From contig NZ_FNCC01000022.1 in NCBI RefSeq assembly GCF_900100955.1, forward strand, positions 25,498 to 89,497: DNA of 64,000 nucleotides. The letters are read 5' to 3'. How positions within the stretch are numbered: position 1 is the stretch's first letter; each line of letters begins with the position of its first letter. A model generated the notes under the pieces. That model made no database searches. It was not told the DNA's origin and saw only the letters and a program-made list of their open reading frames with translations. The position numbers were made by a program, and so were the translations under genes. The DNA comes from Lentzea fradiae. Its GTDB lineage: Bacteria; Actinomycetota; Actinomycetes; Mycobacteriales; Pseudonocardiaceae. Below, piece by piece: positions 9,172-17,113 of the stretch.

Positions 9172-10408
9172 GGACGTCCGTGCCCATGAACGGCCGCAGC
9201 GCCTGCGGGACGGTGACCGACCCGTCGGCGTTCTGGTGGTTCTCCAGGATCGCGACGATCCACCTGGTCGTCGCGAGCGTGCCGTTCAGCGTGGCCGCGA
9301 TCTGCGTCTTGCCGTTGTCGTCCCGGTAGCGGACGTTCAGGCGGCGGGCCTGGAACGTCGTGCAGTTGGACGTCGACGTCAGCTCGCGGTACTTCTGCTG
9401 GGTCGGCACCCACGCCTCGCAGTCGAACTTGCGGTGCGCCGACGTACCGAGGTCGCCCGTCGCCGTGTCGATGACCCGGTAGGGCACCTCGATCTTGGCG
9501 AGCATCTCCTCTTCCCAGCCGAGCAGCCGGGCGTGCTCCGCCTCGGCGTCCTCCGGCTTGACGTAGGAGAACATCTCGACCTTGTTGAACTGGTGCACGC
9601 GGATGATGCCGCGGGTGTCCTTGCCGTACGACCCGGCCTCGCGGCGGTAGCACGACGACCAGCCCGCGTACCGGCGTTCGCCGTCGAGGATCTCGTCCGC
9701 GTGGTAGCCCGCGAGCGGCACCTCCGACGTGCCGACCAGGTACAGGTCGTCGGCGGGCAGGTGGTAGATCTCGCTGGAGTGCGCGCCCAGGAAGCCGGTG
9801 CCCGCCATGATCTCCGGACGCACCAGCGTCGGCGTGATCATCAGCTCGAACCCGTTGGCCGTGGCCTGCGCCGCCGCCATGTTCAGCAGCGCGAGCTCCA
9901 GCTGCGCGCCGACGCCCTTGAGGAAGTAGAACCGCGAGCCGCCGACCTTGGCGCCGCGCTCCATGTCGATCGCGCCGAGCTTCGTGCCCAGGTCGAGGTG
10001 GTCCTGCGGCTCGAAGTCGAACCGACGCGGCTCACCGACGGTCTTGATGACGCGGTAGTCGTCCTCGCCGCCGACCGGGGCGTCCGGGTGCACCAGGTTC
10101 GGGATCTTCGCGAGGAGCGCGTTGACCTCCTCGGCGGTGGCGTTCTGCTCGGCCTCGGCGGCCTTGACCTCGGCGGCCAGGTCCTTCGCCTTGACGAGCA
10201 GGGCGGCGCGCTCGTCGCCCTTGGCCTTGCCGACCTCCTTGCCGAGCACCTTCTGCTCGGCCCGCAGGGTGTCCGCGCGGGAGATGGCGCTGCGCCTGCG
10301 CTCGTCAGCGGACAGCAGGGAGTCGACGACACCCTCGTCCTCGCCGCGGGCACGCTGCGAAGCGCGCACGATCTCCGGGTTCTCGCGCAACACCTTGAGG
10401 TCAATCAC
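9158..10408 (-). CDS. serS: Seryl-tRNA synthetase
   Basis: 416 residues, normal length for bacterial SerRS. The N-terminal antiparallel coiled-coil arm that grips the tRNA-Ser long variable arm covers roughly residues 28-105 (rich in A, E and K). The class II core has motif 2 (FRREAGSYGKDTRG) and motif 3 (NGTLATTRW). The GTG at 10408 is chosen because family members start MIDLK-x-LREN. A longer in-frame start at 10429 would add seven non-conserved residues. TACCCT lies 7 bases upstream, suggesting a leaderless message. This is the only aminoacyl-tRNA synthetase in the window. Confidence 0.95.
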   Translation of the reverse strand: MIDLKVLRENPEIVRASQRARGEDEGVVDSLLSADERRRSAISRADTLRAEQKVLGKEVGKAKGDERAALLVKAKDLAAEVKAAEAEQNATAEEVNALLAKIPNLVHPDAPVGGEDDYRVIKTVGEPRRFDFEPQDHLDLGTKLGAIDMERGAKVGGSRFYFLKGVGAQLELALLNMAAAQATANGFELMITPTLVRPEIMAGTGFLGAHSSEIYHLPADDLYLVGTSEVPLAGYHADEILDGERRYAGWSSCYRREAGSYGKDTRGIIRVHQFNKVEMFSYVKPEDAEAEHARLLGWEEEMLAKIEVPYRVIDTATGDLGTSAHRKFDCEAWVPTQQKYRELTSTSNCTTFQARRLNVRYRDDNGKTQIAATLNGTLATTRWIVAILENHQNADGSVTVPQALRPFMGTDVLTPR

Positions 10409-10469
10409 CTGCAGAAGGGTAGTCCCCACCCCAACCGACCTTCACGCGGATATCCCGGTTCCCGCGGAC

Positions 10470-10516
10470 ACGCGGGGGCCCCGCGTTCCCTGGCAGGAAA
10501 CGCGGGGCCCCCGCGT
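10470..10516. repeat. 47-base paired-palindrome element, copy 1
   Basis: Two 17-base GC palindromes (ACGCGGGGGCCCCGCGT at 10470-10486 and ACGCGGGGCCCCCGCGT at 10500-10516) are separated by 13 bases. The two halves are also reverse complements of each other, so the whole unit can fold into one long hairpin with a small loop. It lies in the gap between the serS start and the end of the DUF350 gene. It could end the DUF350 operon transcript, but there is no clear T-run. The same geometry recurs at 20873, 46456 and 59387. Confidence 0.85.
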
Positions 10517-10543
10517 GACTTCCACGAAGCGGAAAGCGCGGGT

Positions 10544-10993
10544 TTACCAGATCGCGAACGCCACCACGAGGCCGAGGGAGAAGTGCGCGGCGGCGACGAC
10601 GACGGAGGCCGGCGCGAACTCGTCCGACTCGATGATCGAACCGATGTCCAGGCGCGTCACCCACTCCAGCAGACGGACGGCCGCCACCTGCACGATGATG
10701 CCGACGATGCCGTAGATCAACGAGGTGAGCAGGCCCTCGTCCAGCTTGCCGACGGCGCTGAGGATGGCGACGACCACGATGAACGCCATCGACACGAGGC
10801 CGGAGGCGGTCACGATCACGGCGTTCGGGGCCCCGTTGCGGACCAGGAGCGACAGCTTGCCCGGCGTCGTCCAGTCGATCGCGTAGAAGCCGAACACCAT
10901 GAGGACCAGACCGACGACGGCGTACAGCGCGATCGCGCCGATGCCCCGGCCGATCGCCGAGCCGAAGCCGGGGTCCAACGCGAGCTCGTACAT
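10544..10993 (-). CDS. DUF350 membrane protein
   Basis: 149 residues with four predicted membrane helices arranged as two similar pairs (about 18-40, 55-80, 90-110 and 125-148), the DUF350 pattern. TPGKLSLLVRNGAPNAVIV and LLTSLIYGIVGIIVQ are the conserved loop and helix parts. It is the last gene of a three-gene operon after the ATP-grasp gene (21-base gap). In E. coli the DUF350 protein YjfL sits with YjfM (DUF1190) and YjfC (GSP-synthase-like ATP-grasp), the same set of families as here. Its molecular function is unknown. Confidence 0.85.
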   Translation of the reverse strand: MYELALDPGFGSAIGRGIGAIALYAVVGLVLMVFGFYAIDWTTPGKLSLLVRNGAPNAVIVTASGLVSMAFIVVVAILSAVGKLDEGLLTSLIYGIVGIIVQVAAVRLLEWVTRLDIGSIIESDEFAPASVVVAAAHFSLGLVVAFAIW

Positions 10994-11014
10994 GTGCTGT
11001 TCCCTTTCGGAGTC

Positions 11015-12178
11015 TTACTCAACAATTCGATGCGGCACGAACGCCGCGCCATCGTCGGTCACGAGACCGACCGTTTCCCGGATGCCGAGGCCCGCCGACG
11101 TGTCGCCGACGACCCAGGCGCCCAACGCGGGGCGGTAGCCGTCGAAGTCCGGAAGCGGATCGAACAGCTGGTAGACGAATCCCTCTTTGCCGTAGACGCC
11201 GCCGGTCTGCGTCTCGTAGCCGGGGGCGACGATCTGGATGTTCGCCCCCTCGCGGCCGAGCAGCGGCTTGCGCACGTACTCGGTCAGCATCCCGGGGTCG
11301 TTGAGGTAGGCGGGGAGCAGGTTGGGGTGGCCTGGGTACATCTCCCACAGGACCGCGAGCAGCGCCTTGTTGGAGAGCAGCATCTTCCACAGCGGTTCGA
11401 GCCAGAGCGTGCCGGGCAGCGACTCGACGGCGTGGCGGCCGAACTCCTCCTCGACCACCCACTCCCACGGGTAGAGCTTGAACACCGTGCCCATCGGCGC
11501 CTCTTCGAGGTCGACGAACCGGTTGAGCAGCGTGTCCCAGCCGATGTCCTCCATCGCGATGCCGACGGTGTTGAGCCCGGCCTCGGCGGCCGTCTCCTGC
11601 AGGCACGCGGTGGTGAGGTGGTCCTCGCCGGACGGGTCCGCGCTCGACCAGCTGAAGTGCAGCTCGCTCGACGGGAGCTTGGCACCGATCTCGGCCCAGC
11701 GCTCGACCAGGCGCTCGTGCAGCGAGTTCCACTGGTCGTCGTCGGGGAAGACCTCCTCCTTCCAGTACCACTGGATGTAGGCGGCCTCCAGCAGGGAGGT
11801 GGGGGTGTCCGCGTTGTACTCGAGCAGCTTCGCGGGACCGGACCCGTCGTAGCGCAGGTCGAAGCGGCCGTACACGTGCGGGTCGCGGCGGCGCCACGAC
11901 TCGGCGATGTGCGGCCAGACCCACTCGGGGATGCCGAAGTCCCGGTACCGCTCGGTGAGGATCACGTTGTCCACTGCGTCGAGGCACATGGAGTGGAGCA
12001 GCTCGACGTCGGCTTCGAGCGAGAGGACCTCGCTCATGTCGAACACGTAGTGCACGGACTCGTCCCAGTACGGGCGGTCGGAGCCGTTCGCGTACTTCGC
12101 GGGCAGCCCGAACACCAGGCCCTGGTCGGAGACCGTCCGCTGCCAGTTCGGCCGCGGATGTGAGGCTTCACGACGCAA
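11015..12178 (-). CDS. Glutathionylspermidine-synthase-like ATP-grasp ligase (YjfC/YgiC type)
   Basis: 387 residues matching the C-terminal synthetase domain of GSP synthase with no amidase domain. Recognisable parts are RFDLRYDGSGPAKLLEYNADTPTS (substrate and ATP loop with the ENADTPT core), WYWKEEVFP, LYPWEWVVEEEFG, and late ATP-grasp residues in YVRKPLLGREGANI (Lys and Glu for ATP). The family joins an amine to a carboxylate at ATP cost. Free-standing members such as YgiC and YjfC do not have proven substrates. It lies between the secreted DUF1190-like gene and the DUF350 gene. A long N-terminal variant would overlap the upstream gene, so the start is taken at 12178. Confidence 0.85.
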   Translation of the reverse strand: MRREASHPRPNWQRTVSDQGLVFGLPAKYANGSDRPYWDESVHYVFDMSEVLSLEADVELLHSMCLDAVDNVILTERYRDFGIPEWVWPHIAESWRRRDPHVYGRFDLRYDGSGPAKLLEYNADTPTSLLEAAYIQWYWKEEVFPDDDQWNSLHERLVERWAEIGAKLPSSELHFSWSSADPSGEDHLTTACLQETAAEAGLNTVGIAMEDIGWDTLLNRFVDLEEAPMGTVFKLYPWEWVVEEEFGRHAVESLPGTLWLEPLWKMLLSNKALLAVLWEMYPGHPNLLPAYLNDPGMLTEYVRKPLLGREGANIQIVAPGYETQTGGVYGKEGFVYQLFDPLPDFDGYRPALGAWVVGDTSAGLGIRETVGLVTDDGAAFVPHRIVE

Positions 12179-12184
12179 CTGTGC

Positions 12185-12802
12185 TCAGCCTCCGCTGCTC
12201 TTCGAGCCGCCGCTGATGCCGAAGCCGCCGCGCTGCACGGTCGTGCCCGACTTCGTGCTGACCGACGCACCCTTCGGGATCGTGTAACTGCCGCCGCTGA
12301 CCTTCTGGCCGACCGTGCCGCTGCCGCCGTAGTTGTAGCGGTACGAGCTGCCGCCGATGTAGATGAAGCCACCCGACGAGTACCCACCGTGACTGCGGTA
12401 GTACGATTCGTCGCAATAGTCGTCATCGACGATCACGTTGTTCGCGTCGGTGCACTGCGCCGTCACGTTCTTCGGACTGGCGGCCGCGTACCAGATCGCG
12501 ACGAGCGCGACGACGCCGACGGTGACGCCACCGGCGACGAGCAGGCGTTTCCGGGTCTTCCGCTTCTTCTCGAAGGCGGCCGACTCGGCGGCGAACCGCT
12601 CCTGCTGCGCCTTCAACGCGGCGGCACGGGCGCGTTGCTCGGCCACCGTCGCCTGGCGCGGCTTGGTCACACCGGCCTGCTGCTGCCGCACCTGCCCCTT
12701 CACGGGCTTCTGCGGCGCAGGCTGGTACTGCGGAGGTTGCTGTCCGGGCGGTCCCGACTGCGGCGTCGGCTGGCCAGGCTCTGGCAAGTTGTTGTCAGTC
12801 AT
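12185..12802 (-). CDS. Membrane-anchored Gly/Ser-rich protein, DUF1190 (YgiB/YjfM)-like
   Basis: 205 residues. Residues 1-90 are rich in Pro, Gln, Lys and Arg and presumably cytoplasmic. A single span near 97-117 (LLVAGGVTVGVVALVAIWYAA) is followed by a Tyr/Gly/Ser-rich external region containing C..DANNVIVDDDYCDESYY and ending RGGFGISGGSKSSGG. The RGGFG ending and the DDxYC region resemble YgiB/YjfM (DUF1190), normally encoded beside the YgiC/YjfC ATP-grasp. The ATG at 12802 is preferred because GGGAG lies 5 bases upstream. First gene of the operon, 6 bases before the ligase gene. The family match is moderate, from pattern and context. Confidence 0.65.
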   Translation of the reverse strand: MTDNNLPEPGQPTPQSGPPGQQPPQYQPAPQKPVKGQVRQQQAGVTKPRQATVAEQRARAAALKAQQERFAAESAAFEKKRKTRKRLLVAGGVTVGVVALVAIWYAAASPKNVTAQCTDANNVIVDDDYCDESYYRSHGGYSSGGFIYIGGSSYRYNYGGSGTVGQKVSGGSYTIPKGASVSTKSGTTVQRGGFGISGGSKSSGG

Positions 12803-12927
12803 CACCACTCCCGCGGGCAAGGTACCTAGCGAGACGGCTCCAACACGGCCATTTGGGCGACGAGTGTCCTAAAAGCAACACTCGACCCCAACCCCGGCGC
12901 ACAGTCGCCTCACACGGCACGGGCATC

Positions 12928-14013
12928 ATGGATGAGATGTCTCCGAGCGCCGGTTGGTTGAGTCGATCTGGTCACATCCGCGACACGCGGCTTGTGATGG
13001 TCGGCGCGTTCGTCGGTGCCTTCGCCCTGTTGATGCTGTCCGCGTTCACCTCCGTGCTCGCGGGCGGACCGGTCGGGACGAAGCGCGAGCTCGTCAACGC
13101 CGCGTACGAGGCGGCCGCCGGCGAGTGCCTGAACTGGGAAAAGCCCGATCTGTCCGACGCGCAGAAGGTCGACTGCTCGGCCGCGCACAAGTTCGAGGTG
13201 ACCGGCACGGCGGACATCACCTCCGCCTATCCGGCCGAGGCTCCGTTCCCGAACGCGGAAGCCTGGGAGAAGATCGCGCAGGAGAACTGCACGCAGGCGG
13301 CGACCACGTACATGTCCGGCAAGCTCGACCCGCAGGGCAAGTACGGCATCAGCACGCTCAACCCGGACGAGACCAGATGGGCGAGCGGGTACCGCCAGTT
13401 GCGCTGCGGCCTCCAGGTCACCGCGCCGTCCGGCGCCGCTCTGCCGTCGTACGGCAGCGCGAAGACGCAAGATCAGTCGAACGTGTACGACCCCGGCGTG
13501 TGCGTGGCGCTCGGTGAGAACAACACGGTCGGCGACCCGATCGAGTGCGCCAAGCCACACGCGTTCGAGATCATCGGGGTCGTGCAGCACCCCGAGGGCG
13601 CGTACCTGCCGATCGAACAGCAGGACGCCGTGATGTCGGAGAAGTGCGCGGAGGTCGCCAACGAGTACACCGGCGGCGCCGACCTGAAGGCCAAGAACCT
13701 GCTGGTCACGTGGGACACGCGGGCCGAGGAGAGCTGGGCCGTCGGCTCCCGCAAGGCCAACTGCAAGATCGGCGCGGTGCCCCAGGGCGAGAACCTGGTC
13801 GCCTGGGAGGGCAGCGTCCGCAACCCCGACGGCGCCCCGCTGACCACGTCGAACCCGCCGCAGACCACCTCGGTCCGCCCGCAGGACGAGCCGACCGGCG
13901 CGCCGCTGCACTCCGAGTCCGGCAAGCCGTCGGAGTCGGGCAGCCCGTCCGAGTCGAGCAAGCCGGACAAGCCGTCCTCGTCCTCGCCCACGACGACCAC
14001 TGAGAACCGATGA
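12928..14013 (+). CDS. Membrane-anchored septum-formation-domain protein
   Basis: 361 residues from the ATG at 12928 (alternatives 12853 and 12937). One membrane helix lies near residues 23-45, with the rest external. Two copies of a Cys-containing module follow: AAGECLNWEKP...VDCSAAHKFEVTG and DPGVCVALGENN...IECAKPHAFEIIG. This is the pattern of the actinomycete Septum_form domain (C...C..PH.FEV). The last 45 residues are a low-complexity Ser/Pro/Lys/Thr linker. Such proteins are cell-surface factors of uncertain role, often linked to septation. Its stop overlaps the start of the zincin gene by ATGA, so the two are coupled. Confidence 0.75.
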   Translation: MDEMSPSAGWLSRSGHIRDTRLVMVGAFVGAFALLMLSAFTSVLAGGPVGTKRELVNAAYEAAAGECLNWEKPDLSDAQKVDCSAAHKFEVTGTADITSAYPAEAPFPNAEAWEKIAQENCTQAATTYMSGKLDPQGKYGISTLNPDETRWASGYRQLRCGLQVTAPSGAALPSYGSAKTQDQSNVYDPGVCVALGENNTVGDPIECAKPHAFEIIGVVQHPEGAYLPIEQQDAVMSEKCAEVANEYTGGADLKAKNLLVTWDTRAEESWAVGSRKANCKIGAVPQGENLVAWEGSVRNPDGAPLTTSNPPQTTSVRPQDEPTGAPLHSESGKPSESGSPSESSKPDKPSSSSPTTTTENR

Positions 14014-14360
14014 CCGTCGAGATGACGCGGGCCCGCTTCGAGGAGCTGGTCGAGGAGGCGCTGGACCTCGTCCCGCCGGAGTTCACGCACGCGATGAACA
14101 ACGTCGTGGTGCTGGTCGAGGACCGCAACCCCGAGGACCCGTCACTGCTCGGCCTCTACCAGGGCATCGCGCTGACCGAGCGGTCCACCGACTACGGCGG
14201 CGCGCTGCCGGACCACATCTTCATCTACCGCGAGGCGATCCTCGACATCTGCGACACCGAGGACGACGTGGTGGAGGAGGTCACCATCACCGTGGTGCAC
14301 GAGATCGCGCACCACTTCGGGGTGGACGACGCGCGCCTGCACGAGCTGGGCTGGGGCTGA
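14010..14360 (+). CDS. Small zincin-like metallopeptidase (possible regulator)
   Basis: 116 residues. The motif VVHEIAHHFGVDD near the C-terminus is the HExxHxxG/H zinc site of the minigluzincin-like Zincin_1 family (PF06262-type). The N-terminus FEELVEEALDLVPPEF is typical of this actinobacterial family. The protein is cytosolic with no signal peptide. It overlaps the preceding membrane protein by 4 bases (ATGA), so translation is coupled and the two may act together. Peptidase activity of the family has not been widely shown. Confidence 0.85.
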   Translation: MTVEMTRARFEELVEEALDLVPPEFTHAMNNVVVLVEDRNPEDPSLLGLYQGIALTERSTDYGGALPDHIFIYREAILDICDTEDDVVEEVTITVVHEIAHHFGVDDARLHELGWG

Positions 14361-14367
14361 GCCGGCT

Positions 14368-14970
14368 CTAGCCGGTGATCTCCACGCCGGCCCAGGAGCG
14401 GCACGCCCAGGTGTCGCCGTCGTGCTCCAGCGCCACGACGGCGGTGTTCGGCAGCAGGTTCTCCGCCAGCTCCACCGGGACGTTCGACGCGAGCGCCAGC
14501 GCGCCCATGCGCCCGGCGCCGCCGTGCGTCACGACGACGGCCGTGCTGCCGGGCCGGTGGATCGACTCGATGGCGGCCAGGAACCGGTCGAGGACCTGCT
14601 GCCCGGTCTCGCCGCCGCCGGGGAACGGCACGTGCAGCGCGCCCTCCGCCCACTGGACGACGGTCTCCAGGTACGTGCGGTACGCCTCGGTGTCGTTGCG
14701 GCCCTCCAGGGAGCCGACCTGGATCTCGTGGACGCCCTCCAAGACCTGGACGGGCAGGCCGAAGCGCTCGGCGGTCGGGGCGGCGGTCTGCTGGGCGCGC
14801 AGGCCGGTGCTCGCGTAGACGGCGCTGATCGGCTCCCCCGCCAGCGCGTCGGCCAGCTCGCGGGCCTGCTTGTGGCCGAGCTCCGTGAGCGGTGGACCCG
14901 GCATGGCCGTGTCCAGCCTGCGCTCGGTGTTCGACGCCGTCTCGCCGTGCCTGACCAGCAGCAACCTCAC
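14368..14970 (-). CDS. Histidine phosphatase family protein (phosphoglycerate-mutase-like)
   Basis: 200 residues. The N-terminal LLLVRHGETASN has the phospho-accepting His in RHGE, and VVVTHGGAGR holds the second catalytic His. LTELGHKQARELADAL is the conserved follow-up helix. The family ranges from phosphoglycerate mutase to small-molecule phosphatases; this size fits a phosphatase of the CobC/PhoE branch. The GTG start at 14970 overlaps the pheA stop as GTGA, so it is translationally coupled to prephenate dehydratase. Its substrate is unknown. Confidence 0.85.
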   Translation of the reverse strand: MRLLLVRHGETASNTERRLDTAMPGPPLTELGHKQARELADALAGEPISAVYASTGLRAQQTAAPTAERFGLPVQVLEGVHEIQVGSLEGRNDTEAYRTYLETVVQWAEGALHVPFPGGGETGQQVLDRFLAAIESIHRPGSTAVVVTHGGAGRMGALALASNVPVELAENLLPNTAVVALEHDGDTWACRSWAGVEITG

Positions 14971-15857
14971 CCGCGTTTGCCCTCCCTGACAGCATCGACC
15001 CAGGAGGCGGCTGCGGCGAACTCCTCGTTGTGAGCCTCGACGGGCTCCCGATCGGCCTTCGGGTAGGACCCGAGGAACCTGATCTCGTCCGAGTGCCGGT
15101 GCAGCGCGGCCAGCGCGTCACCGATCCTCGGCTCTGCGATGTGCCCCTCGACGTCGATGTAGAAGCGGTACGTGCCCAGTTTGCCCTTCATGGGGCGCGA
15201 TTCCAGGCCGGTGAGATTGATCCCACGCAGCGCGAGCTCGGTCAGCAGCTCCGAGAGCACGCCCACCCGGTTCGGGGTCGTCACGACGACGCTGGTGCGG
15301 TCGGCCCCGGTCGGCTCGGGCAGCGCTCCCGGCAGGCGCAGCAGCAGGAACCTCGTGCGCGCGTCGGGCACGTCGAGGACGTCCGTGGCGTACTCGTCCA
15401 GCTTGTAGTGGTGCACGGCCACGGGCGCGGTCACGGCGGCGTCGAACTCACCGCGCTCGACGGCGGCAGCGGCACCCGCGGTCGACGAGGTCGCGATGGA
15501 GGTCACGCCGGGCAACTGGGCCGCGATCCACTCGCGGACCTGGGCGAGCGCGTGCGGGTGCGACGCGATCGTCTTGATCTCGGTGGTGCCGGGACGCACC
15601 AGGACGCTGAACCGGACGTCCAGGACGGTCTCGGCCACGGCGACGACCGGTTCGTCGCGCACGAGGGCGTCGAGGGTGGCGGGCACGGCGCCCTCGACGG
15701 AGTTCTCGATGGGCACGCACGCGAACTCGGTGTCCCCCGTGCGCAGCGCGGCGATGGCGAGCGGGATGGTCTCGAACGGCACGAGATCACCGTCGAACCG
15801 CATCGCGGCCTGCTCGGTGAAGGTTCCCTGTGGTCCGAAGTACGCAATGCGAGGCAC
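14967..15857 (-). CDS. pheA: Prephenate dehydratase
   Basis: 296 residues from the GTG at 15857, which begins PRIAYFGPQGTFTEQAA, the expected N-terminus; the longer start at 15884 adds non-conserved residues. The dehydratase domain covers residues 3-180 with DARTRFLLL holding the catalytic TRF. The ACT domain follows, with GVLSELLTELALRGINL and the ESRPMKGKLGTYRF phenylalanine-binding ESRP motif, so feedback inhibition by Phe is expected. It converts prephenate to phenylpyruvate. TACTCT lies 7 bases upstream of GTG, suggesting a leaderless mRNA. It is followed by the coupled phosphatase gene. Confidence 0.93.
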   Translation of the reverse strand: MPRIAYFGPQGTFTEQAAMRFDGDLVPFETIPLAIAALRTGDTEFACVPIENSVEGAVPATLDALVRDEPVVAVAETVLDVRFSVLVRPGTTEIKTIASHPHALAQVREWIAAQLPGVTSIATSSTAGAAAAVERGEFDAAVTAPVAVHHYKLDEYATDVLDVPDARTRFLLLRLPGALPEPTGADRTSVVVTTPNRVGVLSELLTELALRGINLTGLESRPMKGKLGTYRFYIDVEGHIAEPRIGDALAALHRHSDEIRFLGSYPKADREPVEAHNEEFAAAASWVDAVREGKRG

Positions 15858-15946
15858 GCCGCAAAGAGTAGAGGCGTGGATCACGCCGGTGTCAGCGGCC
15901 GAACCTGGGTTCCGCCGGGGCCGTTCGAACTGGAATGCTGTGGGCC

Positions 15947-16513
15947 GTGCCCGCCCTAGCGCCTGAAATCGTGTTGTGCGCGGTCGACGGACCCATGGCC
16001 GACGCCTGGCTCGCCGTCGCGGACGGACGCGCCGGAGTCCGGGTGCACCGGGGGTCCGTGCTCGACATCCACGCGCAGGCCGTCGTGAGCCCCGCGAACT
16101 CGCAGGGCTGGATGCGCGGCGGCATCGACGCCGTCTACGCCACGGCGTTCCCGCAGGTCGAGAACAACGTCCGCAGCGCGGTGCTCGCGTTGCACGGCGG
16201 TGAGCTGCCGGTGGGCGAGGCGCAGATCGTGCCGACGGGCGAGACCGAGCCCGCGTGGCTGATCAGCGCGCCGACCATGCGCCTGCCCGGTGAGCGCCTC
16301 CCGGTCGACACCGTCCACCCGTACCTGGCGGCCCGCGCCGTGCTGCGGCTGTGGCTCGACGGGCGCCTGGAGGACGGCACGCCGGTCCGCGACGCCGTCC
16401 ACACCATCGCGATGCCCGGTCTCGGCACCGGCGTGGGTGGCGTGACGCCGTCCACGTGCGCCCACCAGGTCGCGGCCGCGTGGGACGAGTCGTTCAACTC
16501 GTTGCACGTGTGA
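15947..16513 (+). CDS. Macro-domain protein
   Basis: About 188 residues. VRVHRGSVLDIHAQAVVSPANSQGWMRGGID matches the first half of a macro domain: the Asp that contacts the adenine and the SPANSQG loop that binds ADP-ribose. IAMPGLGTGVGGV is the second, diphosphate-binding loop. It is a single-domain protein. Possible activities are ADP-ribose binding, mono-ADP-ribosyl hydrolysis or O-acetyl-ADP-ribose deacetylation. No DarT-type toxin lies beside it. The start could be ATG 15935 or GTG 15947; the latter has AATGCT 7 bases upstream. A DnaA-box-like cluster follows 5 bases after the stop. Confidence 0.83.
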   Translation: MPALAPEIVLCAVDGPMADAWLAVADGRAGVRVHRGSVLDIHAQAVVSPANSQGWMRGGIDAVYATAFPQVENNVRSAVLALHGGELPVGEAQIVPTGETEPAWLISAPTMRLPGERLPVDTVHPYLAARAVLRLWLDGRLEDGTPVRDAVHTIAMPGLGTGVGGVTPSTCAHQVAAAWDESFNSLHV

Positions 16514-16518
16514 GCATC

Positions 16519-16560
16519 TGTGCACAACCTGTGGACAGATGTGTGGACAGCTGTGGACTA
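16519..16560 (+). promoter_or_regulatory. Cluster of four DnaA-box-like 9-mers
   Basis: Four same-direction 9-mers sit at 16519 (TGTGCACAA), 16530 (TGTGGACAG), 16542 (TGTGGACAG) and 16552 (TGTGGACTA). The actinomycete DnaA box is TTGTCCACA, whose complement is TGTGGACAA. Start-to-start spacings of 11, 12 and 10 bases place them on nearly the same face of the helix. They lie between the convergent macro-domain and GNAT genes. No dnaA, dnaN or other origin genes are nearby, so this is not proposed as oriC. Confidence 0.55.
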
Positions 16561-17052
16561 CTGCCGTGGAGCCACCCATCGTTCCAGGTCGAGCTCGTCC
16601 GTGATGGGGATGCCGAAGTCCCCCACCGCCGGTATCTCGGGTTTGAGCTTGCGCGCCTCCCTGACCGCGTCCGGGCGCAGCGCCGCCAGCTTGAACCCGC
16701 GGCGCTGGTAGAACCGGATCGCGTCGAGGTTGTCGTTCGTCGTCGTCAGCCGCACCCGCGAGCACCCGATCGTGCGGGCCTGGCGGACCGCGGCGTCGAC
16801 GAGCGCGGTGCCGACTCCCCTGCCCCGCCGCAACGCGTCGATCGTGACGATTTCGAGCTGGTGGTTCGTCACCGCGTAGGTCAGCAGTCCGAGCACGTGA
16901 CCCTGCTTTTCCACGAGGAAGCCCGGCAGACTCGCGGGGAAGAACACCTCGCCGTGCGCGACGCTTGTGTGCGCGCCCCACAGCTCCAGGACCAAACGAG
17001 CGACAACTATGCGATCTGCTTCCTCGATCGGCCTTACCGAGCCTTCTGCCAT
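16558..17052 (-). CDS. GNAT-family N-acetyltransferase
   Basis: 164 residues with the GNAT fold. VTNHQLEIVTIDALRRGRGVGTALVDAAVRQAR carries the acetyl-CoA pyrophosphate loop (R-R-G-x-G-x-G/A), followed by VRLTTTNDNLDAIRFYQRRGFK, the usual motif B with the late Tyr. The substrate may be an amine on a small molecule, peptide or protein and cannot be assigned. The gene is divergent from the response regulator at 17114. Its stop lies at the last DnaA-like box. Confidence 0.85.
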   Translation of the reverse strand: MAEGSVRPIEEADRIVVARLVLELWGAHTSVAHGEVFFPASLPGFLVEKQGHVLGLLTYAVTNHQLEIVTIDALRRGRGVGTALVDAAVRQARTIGCSRVRLTTTNDNLDAIRFYQRRGFKLAALRPDAVREARKLKPEIPAVGDFGIPITDELDLERWVAPRQ

Positions 17053-17113
17053 GACATGAACTGTCTCAATCCGAGTGTCACTCAGGAACAGCCATTCGAC
17101 GTACGGTGGATTC

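Noticed and set aside
10470..10516. Simple terminator explanation for all 47-base elements
   Set aside because: Copies also lie inside cydDC and in a divergent promoter region, and no T-run follows the stems.
9236..12163. 975-codon open frame on the plus strand
   Set aside because: It runs antisense through serS, DUF350 and the ATP-grasp gene, all of which have clear family motifs. Its product is Arg/Val/Asp-rich low-complexity, typical of a shadow frame in high-GC DNA.
15947..16513. DarT-DarG type toxin-antitoxin system at the macro-domain gene
   Set aside because: No DarT-like ADP-ribosyltransferase is adjacent; the neighbours are prephenate dehydratase and a GNAT protein.
16519..16560. 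Chromosome origin at the DnaA-box cluster
   Set aside because: Only four boxes, no AT-rich unwinding region and no dnaA, dnaN, rpmH or gyr genes within the window.
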